DNA from: Whalleya microplaca
Lineage: Eukaryota; Ascomycota; Sordariomycetes; Xylariales; Xylariaceae
Direction: 5' to 3'
DNA: 29,460 nucleotides
Assembly: GCA_022497155.1 (NCBI GenBank)
Contig: MU385812.1
Span: forward strand, 1-29,460
Positions 1 through 7,190 of this stretch are shown piece by piece. The number at the start of each line of letters is the position of its first letter. The first letter of the stretch is position 1. A model generated the notes under the pieces. It searched no databases. It saw only the letters and a program-made list of their open reading frames with translations, and was not told the origin of the DNA. The position numbers and the translations under genes are program-made.

Positions 1-30
1 ATATTATTAAAAAATAGCTAGTCTACTAAT

Positions 31-204
31 TAATATAAAGCCCCGGAGAGGCCTTTCAAACTAACTTAAATTAAATAAAATAAAATAATAAATAAAAAAA
101 ATAAAAAATCTTAAGCATTTAAAATTATAGCTCCGCTATAACTTAAATGTTAAATTTTTATTTTTTTTATAATACACATTACTATTTTATAATAACCCTT
201 TTTA
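31..204 (-). repeat. Fold-back repeat, copy 3 (inverted)
   Basis: This is one of three copies of a 172-175-bp repeat; the others are at 1165-1339 and 2574-2745. On the minus strand it starts TAAAAAGGGTT and ends CGGGGCTTTATATTA, like the other two. Much of its C and G has been lost to A and T. The middle keeps two inverted arms around ATTTAAGTTATAGC and GCTATAATTTTAAAT. No coding potential is visible. It could be a MITE or a very short LTR; no clear target duplication is seen around this copy. Confidence 0.75.
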
Positions 205-217
205 ATTTATTATCACT

Positions 218-329
218 ATTTTTAAATTAAATAAATTCGATATTTTAATAATTATAAACATTAAAATAATAATATTATTATTTAAATTTATATATTTATT
301 AAAATATCGAATTTATTTAATTTAAAAAT
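218..329. repeat. Perfect 34-bp inverted repeat
   Basis: The arms at 218-251 and 296-329 are exact reverse complements over 34 bases, with a 44-base spacer. Each arm contains the core ATTCGATATTTTAATAA or its complement. The spacer holds a smaller palindrome, AATAATAATATTATTATT. A perfect stem is notable in sequence so heavily mutated. It lies 13 bp from fold-back copy 3 and could be a decayed MITE or a hairpin formed after the mutations. No function is assigned. Confidence 0.85.
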
Positions 330-967
330 TTATTATTTATTATTTAAGCATATTTTTAAAAAATTCGTTATAATGAATTAAATAACTTTCTTTTTATAAT
401 AGCTATTATAACTAGGTATTAATTTATTATAAGCTTATTATATAATATAATTATTAACATTAATATAATTATAATACCTTTTAAATTTAAAACGTTATAT
501 AAATATTAAAAGTATTTAATTTAAAATTTTCTAATTTATATTATAAACTCACTTAATCTTATGACTTAATTAACTTAATCCTAGCTTAAGGTAATAAAGC
601 GTGGAATTAATAATATACGGATTTTATAATTAATTAAATAAACTGAGGTAATTATTATATTAAATATTTATATACCTCTCGTAATTTTAAATCTTTAGTT
701 ATATTACATTATATTAATTAAATAAAAGGTATAATTTATTAATATTATAATTAGTTTTTATAATATAATAATAAAGTTTATTTAATTAATTAATTATTAA
801 TTATTATCGAAAATAATTATAAAATTTTAATTAAATATTATATTTATTAAATATTAAGGTTATTATATTTATAAACCGGTAAAAATATATTAAAAAGTAT
901 TAAATTAATATATTTTATATTAAAACGATATATAATATTAATATTAATAATAATATGTATAGCTAAA
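330..967. other. AT-rich stretch, nothing identified
   Basis: This stretch is almost entirely A and T with isolated CG dinucleotides. I see no open frame, LTR end or recognisable protein remnant on either strand. It is probably decayed transposon sequence of unknown type. Confidence 0.6.
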
Positions 968-1387
968 AAACGCGCACTCACGCATAAACTATTATAGCTA
1001 AAGGCAAGGCTTAAATATAAGTATTAATTGTATATTTATAAATAAATGGGGAGGAAAGCTATTTCGGACTATAAGAATTACTTTAAAAACTTAAGCCGGG
1101 TGCCCCGCCGGGCGGTGACTATTTTATTATGCCGTTATTAATTAATATATAAAAGTACTTAGTATAAAAAGGGTTGTTATAAAGTAGTAGTGTGTATTAT
1201 AAGATAAATAAAGATCTAGCATTTAAGGTGTAATAAAGCTGTCACTTTAAATGCTTAAAATCTCTTATTTTATCTTATCTACTATCTTATCTTATCTAAT
1301 TTAAGCTAGTTCGGAGGGCCCTTTCGGGGCTTTATATCATAATAACAGGTGGTTTATACACCCCATAGGTACGTACCTCCCGTAACT
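968..1387 (+). repeat. Repeat R, left copy, split by fold-back copy 1
   Basis: The two parts, about 968-1164 and 1340-1387, together match the reverse complement of 28852-29085. Shared landmarks in order are ATAGCTAAAGGCAAGG, GGAAAGCTATTTCGGA, TTAAGCCGGG, TGCCGTTA and CTCCCGTAACT. The copies differ mostly by C/T and G/A changes. The left copy is interrupted by the fold-back repeat at 1165-1339. R is GC-richer than its surroundings. Its outer limit near 968 is approximate. No protein is coded. It may be a short non-autonomous mobile element, but its class is unknown. Confidence 0.7.
1165..1339 (+). repeat. Fold-back repeat, copy 1, inserted in R
   Basis: This is the least mutated of the three fold-back copies. 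It begins TAAAAAGGGTTGTTATAAAG and ends CGGGGCTTTATATCA. The centre is a long hairpin: arm 1201-1230 pairs with 1243-1276 around a 12-base loop. Comparison with the uninterrupted R copy at 28852-29085 shows it is an insertion flanked by TA on each side (1163-1164 and 1340-1341), as expected for a TA-targeting MITE. The inner ends TGTTATAAAG and CTTTATATCA are nearly inverted repeats. No transposase is present. Confidence 0.75.
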
Positions 1388-2573
1388 CGCGCGGCTAATA
1401 AAAAGCGCGCTCGGAAAAAAGTGCGTTTTTTTTACTTAATTTAAAGCGGAACTTATCGCAAGCCGATTACGTATGTAATTCCGAATTAAAAAGTCGCTTT
1501 TAATTAAATAATATTTATAGTTTTAAAGTATTTATTACATCGGTAATTTTAAATAATAATAAAAAAAGTAAAAAGTTTATAAAGTTTATAAAACCTTTAT
1601 TAAATTTCGAGAAATTTTTAATAATAAAATTATAAAAAACTTGATTTATAAAAAAATATTAATAAAATTAAATAATTCTTTTTAATAAACTTTAAATTAT
1701 ATAATTAAATTATATATTAATGTTAAAAAAATCCTTTGTTTTTTTATTACTAACGTAATTAAAATATAAAAAATAGCTTAAAATAAAAAGTATAATAAAC
1801 GTTATTTAATTTAAATAAATATATTTATTTATTAAAAGGCTTTATTTTAAAAATTTAAGTAAAAGGCTTTTATATTAATAATATATTAATATTAAATAAC
1901 GTAAATATATTATTTAATATATAATTACAATAACACTATTAAAATATTACGCGATTAAGGGTTTAATTTAAGCATTTAGTTTAAAAAATAAATGCGATAA
2001 ATAGTATTTCAAATAGCTTAATTAAAAGAAAAAAACTTTATTAAAAAATTTTTAAAAAATTATTATTCGGTAATAGCGCGCTATTTTATAAGTTTAATAA
2101 AGTTTTTCCGGTAAAGAAGCTTTAAAAAATATTTTTTACTTTATTATTAAAATACTTTATATTTTACGTATAAATATACCTAATATAATATTTACGGAAA
2201 AGAATCGCGTTATATTAAATTGCCGGATTTACTTATATTTATAAATAATTTATTTATTAATAATAAACCTAAAATCGGTTATATATATTAAAAAATGTAA
2301 ATAAAAAGTAAACTAGCCGTTAATATAAATATATTTTATTCGGAAATAAAAAAGCGTTTTTATATTTTAAGTTATATAAATAATAATATAGCTAAATAAC
2401 TTTACTCGTTTATAAAAAAAAATATAAATTTTTTTTAATAATAGTAAATAAAAATTTAAAATATATAAATAAAAATTATAAAAACCCTAATAAATATAAC
2501 AAAGTATAAATTAAATATAATAAATACGAAATAAAAAAACTTAATTATTTTAATATTTTTTATTTAATGTTTA
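1388..2573 (+). pseudogene. Gag-region fragment of the E2 retrotransposon family
   Basis: This stretch is collinear with the reverse complement of about 27440-26235 in E2. Landmarks include GCGGCTAATAAAAAGCGCGC near 1391, ATTTCGAGA near 1603, a TTACGGAAAAG stretch near 2192 and CCTAAAATCGGTTA near 2268. By position it corresponds to the leader and gag part of E2, but in the opposite orientation. All frames are full of stops and no ORF survives. It is truncated at both ends: repeat R abuts it on the left and fold-back copy 2 on the right. Its gag identity rests on position in E2, not on a recognised motif. Confidence 0.75.
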
Positions 2574-2745
2574 TAAAAAAAGTTGTTATAAAGTAATAAT
2601 ATATATTATAAAATAAATAAAGATTTAACATTTAAATTAAAGCGGAACTATAATTTTAAATGCTTAGGATTTTTTATTTTTTATTAACTATTTCATTTTA
2701 TTTAATTTAAGTTAGTTCGGAAAGCTTTTCCGGGGCTTTATATTA
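2574..2745 (+). repeat. Fold-back repeat, copy 2
   Basis: It aligns with copies 1 and 3 over its length, from TAAAAAAAGTTGTTATAAAG to CCGGGGCTTTATATTA. It is strongly AT-shifted relative to copy 1, but the central arms around CATTTAAATTAAAGC and TTTTAAATGCTTAGGA can still be seen. It sits exactly at the junction between the plus-strand gag fragment and the 3' tail of E1. An LTR role for E1 was considered, but there is no polypurine tract next to it. Confidence 0.75.
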
Positions 2746-2749
2746 AATG

Positions 2750-3725
2750 CCGCGGAATAAAAATAGCTTCATTATTTTTAATAGCCTTATTTTAATTTTA
2801 TAAGTTTAATTTTATAAACGCTTATAAATATTTATAAATTCTTATAAATTTTTATAAATTTTTATAAAAACGACTTTTTTTTTACTTAAAAGGCTTTTTA
2901 TTTTTAACATTTTTTTTATTTTAACGTAATAGCTAGTTTTCCTTTAATTTGCCGTTATTAATACTTATTTATTAGCTCGGAAAACCCCTTTTTACGTAAT
3001 TTTTCTTAAGTTTTTAACTATTATCGTTATATTTATAGCCTTTCCATTTAATCAAATAGTTATAACCGTTTTTATAATAATTAAGTCGATAATTAAAAAT
3101 TACTTTTATTTTAAATATAAATATAATATCCGGATTTTCGTTTTAATTAAAAACAATTAATTTAAGTAAAAAATTTATATAATAAAAAATGTCTTTATTA
3201 TTAAGTCTTAAAAATAAATATATAATCGAAATAACTAAGTAAATATCGATATTTTTTTAAAATCTAATTCGTAAATATTACGCCTTATTTTTTTAATTAC
3301 TTTATATAGCCCGGCGCGTTATTATAATAGCTTTTTATTAAGTTTATTAAAAAGGTTATATTTATTATATAATTTAAAGTATATTTTATTTCTTTCTTTA
3401 AATTTTATTAGCTTATGTTTTTAATTATATAACTTTTTAGCTTGTAAAATTACGAAATTTATAAATAGTTTGGCATTTTTATAAATATATTCGCGTAAAA
3501 ATCGGATATTTTTATAATGTCGGGAATTATTAGTAATAATAAATAAATTATTCGGTTTAAAAAGCTTAAATTTAAAAAGGATTTTATACACGAAAAATTT
3601 AATTAAATTATTATATACGTTATTAAAGTTTTATTATAATATTAATAATATATTTACTTAATTAAGCTTAAGATTTTTAAAATAATAATACCGAAAAGCG
3701 ATTTTTATTATTTAATTTTTATATT
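2750..3725 (-). pseudogene. pol: E1 pol remnant: integrase C-terminus and chromodomain
   Basis: Read on the minus strand, this continues the E1 integrase after the E2 insertion. Remnants read in order are a region around SRHYKNIRFLRE (near 3500-3535), the integrase C-terminal motif seen as KVIKKIRRNIYELD (near 3255-3305), and a chromodomain core YLIKWKGY (3035-3058) followed by a stop where the family has a conserved tryptophan. Known chromodomain integrases use this tail to bind marked histone H3 and favour heterochromatin. Below 2985 is a basic tail with a 10-bp tandem repeat. The sequence is non-functional; the C-T and G-A stops fit RIP. Confidence 0.8.
2821..2870. repeat. 10-bp imperfect tandem repeat, five units
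   Basis: Five consecutive decamers of the form (C/T)TTATAAATT lie in the E1 tail just downstream of the chromodomain. Units vary at their first and last bases. The last unit ends in A-rich sequence. It is a simple slippage-type repeat with no inferred function. Confidence 0.7.
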
Positions 3726-3788
3726 TAAATTATTACGGGAACTAGCTATAATAATAATAGTTATACTTTTTACTTAATTAATATAATG

Positions 3789-4032
3789 TGTGACGGCGTG
3801 GCTAGCGTGGCTTAAGTGGCTTGACTGTGTGGCTTATACATGTGGTACGTACTGTTAAGATTAAGTTAGTGGGGGACAAAAGGCCCGTGCACCTTGGGTG
3901 GGATACCCTGGTTATTTCTACCTATAGCTAGTAGAGGAAAATCCCTTCCTTTCTTTCCTCACCTTTAATATTTTTTATAGATGATTAAGTAATAAACAGC
4001 CTTGCCTTTTTCATTCCTTTTAGGCCGTGACA
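3789..4032 (+). mobile_element. Solo LTR of the E4 family
   Basis: This 244-bp sequence starts TGTGACGGCGTGGC and ends GGCCGTGACA, with a perfect 5-bp TSD, TAATG, at 3784-3788 and 4033-4037. It is the reverse complement of the 247-bp E4 LTRs. It keeps many C and G bases that are T or A in E4, including CCCTTCC, GGTGGGATACCCTGG and GGCCCGTGCACC. The E2 right LTR supplies the matching empty site near 27680. No internal sequence remains, so it most likely arose by recombination between the LTRs of a full element. Confidence 0.93.
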
Positions 4033-4141
4033 TAATGTAATAAAGCTAAAGATTTAAAACTATAAAAAGTGCGTAAGTATTTAATATAATAGCCACCTCA
4101 CTTTATTTAATTAACTGCGAAATTTATATATTACTAATTAT

Positions 4142-4326
4142 TATAAAAAGCCGTTATGTTAAGATATAATTTTATAATATTAAATAAGTGTTTATTTTTT
4201 AATTAAAAAAAAAATCAAAAAGGTATATCGGCATAACTCGAAAGCATTTATATTAACTCTTAAAAATTATATTATTATATCGGCTTATAATCGCCGATAT
4301 TTTTTATTACGGCATAGCTTATTATA
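4142..4326 (-). repeat. E3 left (3') LTR
   Basis: It starts TATAAAAAGCCGTTATG and ends GCTTATTATA. It aligns along its length with 13597-13784, sharing GGTATATCGGCATAACTCGAA and CGGCTTATAATCGCCGATAT. The presumed original ends are TGTAA and TTACA. The stretch ATATCGGC...GCCGATAT near the end can form a small hairpin. This copy has more A and T than the right copy. Confidence 0.88.
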
Positions 4327-4340
4327 TTACCCCCCCCTTT
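4327..4340 (-). other. E3 polypurine tract
   Basis: Directly after the left LTR lies TTACCCCCCCCTTT, which on the coding strand is AAAGGGGGGGGTAA just before the 3' LTR. This is the position and composition of the polypurine tract that primes plus-strand DNA synthesis. E5 has a very similar tract at 5176-5185. Confidence 0.8.
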
Positions 4341-4927
4341 ACTTTTTTACGTAATTATATCGCGTTTTTTATACCTAAACGTAAAATATACTTAAATTCC
4401 CGTTAATTATTAGCCTTTTTAGTTATTAATTATTTATTTTATTATTAATTAAAGCCGGTTCGGGAAATAATATAAAAGTGCTTTTATAAAAGAATTTTTT
4501 TGCTATAAAAGTTCCTAATTTTATACTATTATTAACTAATCGAGTATAAAATAAACGCGCGTAAAATTAAAACTTAATTTCCGCTTTTAATTAATTTTTT
4601 ATTCGGCAATTAAATTTATTTTTAAATTAATAAATCGATTTTTATTTTTAATTAACTTATGCGTATAATTAACGTAATATATAATTAGCTTTTATAATTA
4701 GCCGCGCGATTAATTTTTTTTAATGTCGTTTAAATATTTTAGGCCTTTTTTTCGAATTTTTTTAAGGCTATTTATAAATAAAAATTTATCTTTTTAATTA
4801 TTTATTTTATCCTTTTAATTTTTATTTTTTTATTTTTTTATTTTTTAATTTTTTTAATTTTTTAATTTTTTAATTTTTTAATTTTTTTATTATTTAAGTT
4901 ATTAATATATTTTCCCGCAATATTTTT
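4341..4927 (-). other. E3 3' region, no gene recognised
   Basis: This is the part of E3 between its polypurine tract and the E5 insertion. It is AT-rich with no open frame or readable motif. At about 4821-4890 it holds a run of T-rich tandem units of the form TTTTTTAA on the plus strand. It continues across E5 at 7191. Confidence 0.6.
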
Positions 4928-4932
4928 ATAGC

Positions 4933-5175
4933 TGTGACGGCTTAAGGAAGGAGGCGGCGCGTGCTGCGTAATAGGTGTGTATTACTGAAAATTATAAGGT
5001 GAGGAGTAAAAGGTCAGCTAATTGCTGTGTGACAGCCTGACCTGAGAAAACCTCCTCACCTGATTACTTAAGCTATCTGACTAAGCATGTGGTCCAGCAG
5101 GTTACGTGTGCGGGGCCTAGGGTGTGCTGCAGCTTACAGGGCTTTATAGCACCCCATAGGGCCTGTGCCGTGATA
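4933..5175 (-). repeat. E5 left (3') LTR
   Basis: This 243-bp LTR starts TGTGACGGCTTAAGG and ends TGTGCCGTGATA. By my count it differs from the right LTR at seven positions, all C/T on the plus strand, with T in this copy at six. The last change turns the terminal CA into TA. All seven are C-to-T, as RIP would make. Confidence 0.95.
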
Positions 5176-5185
5176 TTACCCCCCT
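5176..5185 (-). other. E5 polypurine tract
   Basis: TTACCCCCCT directly follows the left LTR; on the coding strand it is AGGGGGGTAA immediately before the 3' LTR. It matches the E3 tract in form and confirms that E5 is coded on the minus strand. Confidence 0.85.
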
Positions 5186-5446
5186 GAATCCACTGTATAC
5201 AGTAGCTAATAATAGCTAGCTTATAGCGCATCTGGTGTGTGTAGGGATTGACCTAATTACCACCGCCCTGAAAAGGTGATTTTTCGTCCTCAATTACCCC
5301 TATGTCCCGATCCATACAAATCGTATGAGACCTGACATTAGTACTGAGTGAACTTGTCAAAATTTCGAAAATCGAGTCCTCCGCAGGATTTAGTCAATCC
5401 ACTGTACTCCTTTACAACCACCCAGTATCGACTACTGTAATCAGCT

Positions 5447-5461
5447 GCTGCTGCTGCTGTG
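5447..5461. repeat. CTG/CAG trinucleotide run
   Basis: A short CTG run lies between the gag zinc knuckle and the polypurine tract of E5, giving CAG repeats on the coding strand. It falls after the gag stop, so it is not translated in this copy. It may once have coded a short Gln or Ser run. Confidence 0.6.
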
Positions 5462-5482
5462 ACTTATCTACCCCCCTGAGAC

Positions 5483-6444
5483 CTAACCTGTGACCTTGTC
5501 GTCGGCAAGCAACTTGCGGAGGTTCGATTCGTATGGCAACAACGGGCATTTCGCAATATCGTGGGTTGTATCACCACAACGCTGGCACTGCTGGAGACGC
5601 TTTCTGGCACGGCGTTCCTCGTGGGTACTGGACACAGCCATCGGGCCATCGGGAGTCCAAAGTGACGCAATTTTGGGTAGCCAGGCACCTCCTTCGGAGG
5701 TATCTTCGGACGCTGCTTGGACTTCGGTACTGAATCTCTCTCAAGGAGCTTCCGCTTCAGTTTATTATTTACGGCGTGGCGCAAACGGTTGATCCGGTGC
5801 TCTTCAGAGAGATCCATCTTACCAGCCTCCCAGGTCCATCGGTGCCACTGTGCCAGGAAGGTGCGAATGGATTTATTGGGACCTTGTGTGGTAGATCGAA
5901 GTTTAGCCGCCGCTCGCGTGGCTTTGTTCGGATCGGCGTAGATCAATTTTAAGGTATCTAAAATAGTCTGGTGATCTCAAACGCCGCTTTTTTGTGCGTG
6001 GGCTATAATAGGGAGGACGATATGCTGTACCTTAGGTTCGAGACGAGCGTATACGTAATGGAACTTGGCTTGGGACGATCCGATTGCTTCGCTGTCGATT
6101 TCTAATTTGCCGGCGATCTGGAGGATCTATATATCAAAGTCTGACGGGCCTGATAGGGCAGGAGGATCTGGGAGGACTGATCGAGGGCGTGGCTGCTTGG
6201 ATAGTAGGGTACCGTAGGTGGTTTCTATAATGCCGAGCTTAGATTCGATAGAGGTTTTATCGACCTGGAGCTGCTGAACGTGGCTTTTATAATCAGCCTT
6301 TAACGCGCCGACGTGGGTGTTGAATTCAGAGGTAAGTTTAGCGCGTAGGGCTTGGAGAGCGGCGTTGAGCTTATTGCTGCTAATGGAGGCTATTGCCGCT
6401 GTAAAAAAGGAAGAGAGACGAAATTTTCGGCCTTGCGTTCGCAC
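5483..6444 (-). pseudogene. gag: E5 gag, broken by two stops and a frame change
   Basis: This would code for about 320 residues of a retrotransposon capsid protein. The N-terminal part, read from a GTG at 6444, is Ala/Leu/Lys-rich and likely helical. It continues in one frame through a TAG at 6124-6126 and a TGA at 5977-5979, each one C-to-T change from a sense codon. The capsid core follows (ADPNKATRAAAKLRS, RTFLAQWHRWTWEAG), resembling the retrotransposon gag family (PF03732). Near 5725 the reading moves back one base, then reaches a perfect CCHC knuckle, CQRCGDTTHDIAKC, at 5546-5587, and a TAG at 5483-5485. The true start is unclear: no ATG is seen, and a TAA lies just upstream at 6448-6450. 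The protein would package element RNA; this copy cannot make it whole. Confidence 0.88.
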
Positions 6445-6942
6445 GGATTAGGTCGAAAAATCGAATAAGAGGGTATTCCCTAGATCGCCGGAAAATTAAC
6501 GTATCGATTAAGAGAAGAGGAAAAAGGGTATCCGACGTATAATACGAACCGGACTGGGTTGGGCACCAATTACAACGGGGTTAACTAAGGTCTTAGGCGT
6601 ATCTAGCTGCAAAAGAGCTGGCTCGCTGAGTGTATGGAGGTGACGGCGTGGGAATGAAAGGTGACTGACGGGGGATTTCGCCGACCACGTCAGAGGATCG
6701 CTGACCTAACTGGCTGCTGGTGAACTTGACTGACGATTCTTGAGGCAAAGCTACTGATTGTCGGTATGTTTCGCTAGCGGCTTGAGGAGCTGAAGAAGGG
6801 ACCTCGCCGGCGCTCGAAAGGTGTGGCGGAGGTGATATTCACTGATAATGCGGCAACAAGATCGATGGCGCAAAGAGTTGTTACTGAATACGATGGCGCG
6901 AATGGCTTCGCCTGATTTAGTAACCAAAGGACCTTATAATTA
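6445..6942 (-). other. E5 leader between 5' LTR and gag
   Basis: About 500 bp of normal composition separate the 5' LTR from gag. No ORF or known motif is seen. By position it should contain the primer-binding site next to 6942 and the packaging signal. The sequence next to the LTR on the coding strand is TAATTATAAGGTCCTTTGG, but I could not match it to a particular tRNA 3' end. Confidence 0.65.
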
Positions 6943-7185
6943 TGTGACGGCTTAAGGAAGGAGGCGGCGCGTGCTGCGTAATAGGTGTGTATTACTGAAA
7001 ATTATAAGGTGAGGAGTAAAAGGTCAGCTAATTGCTGTGTGACAGTCTGACCTGAGAAAACCTCCTCACCTGATTACCTAAGCTATCTGACTAAGCATGT
7101 GGTCCAGCAGGTCACGTGTGCGGGGCCTAGGGTGTGCTGCAGCTTACAGGGCCTTACAGCACCCCACAGGGCCTGTGCCGTGACA
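6943..7185 (-). repeat. E5 right (5') LTR
   Basis: This 243-bp LTR starts TGTGACGGCTTAAGG and ends TGTGCCGTGACA, so both termini are intact. It carries one T where the left LTR has C (GACAGTCTG against GACAGCCTG). As the 5' LTR it should hold the promoter for E5 transcription on the minus strand, but no clear TATA box or start can be named. Confidence 0.95.
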
Positions 7186-7190
7186 ATAGC

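Larger units (their letters stand above)
4933..7185 (-). mobile_element. E5: gag-only non-autonomous LTR retrotransposon
   Basis: E5 is 2,253 bp with 243-bp LTRs and a perfect 5-bp TSD, ATAGC (4928-4932 and 7186-7190), inserted in E3. It is about half G+C, unlike the AT-rich sequence around it, so it is the least RIP-affected unit here. The coding strand (minus) has LTR, a leader of about 500 bp, a gag gene with a zinc knuckle, then a polypurine tract and LTR. There is no protease, RT, RNase H or integrase, nor space for them. It resembles the structure called TR-GAG in plants and would need enzymes from an autonomous partner. LTR ends TGTSACGGC and GCCGTSACA are shared with E4, a candidate partner family by inference. 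Confidence 0.92.

Noticed and set aside
1165..2745. Fold-back copies 1 and 2 as LTRs of a small gag-only element around the 1388-2573 fragment
   Set aside because: Copy 1 is embedded in repeat R, whose continuation lies between it and the gag fragment. No polypurine tract is next to copy 2, and no shared 5-bp duplication flanks the unit.
2574..2745. Fold-back copy 2 as the 3' LTR of E1
   Set aside because: It is in the right place after the chromodomain, but no purine-rich tract precedes it, and the other two copies lie where no LTR is expected.
5464..5545. C-terminal end of the gag frame beyond the knuckle region (RCCHTNRTSASCLP)
   Set aside because: This is the wrong frame after the shift near 5725. 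The frame one base back gives the perfect CCHC knuckle, so the Cys and His in the first frame are not a zinc site.
5490..5941. Plus-strand open frames over the E5 gag region
   Set aside because: They lie antisense to the gag core and zinc knuckle, which are clearly coded on minus. They have no recognisable motif, and overlap each other in different frames.
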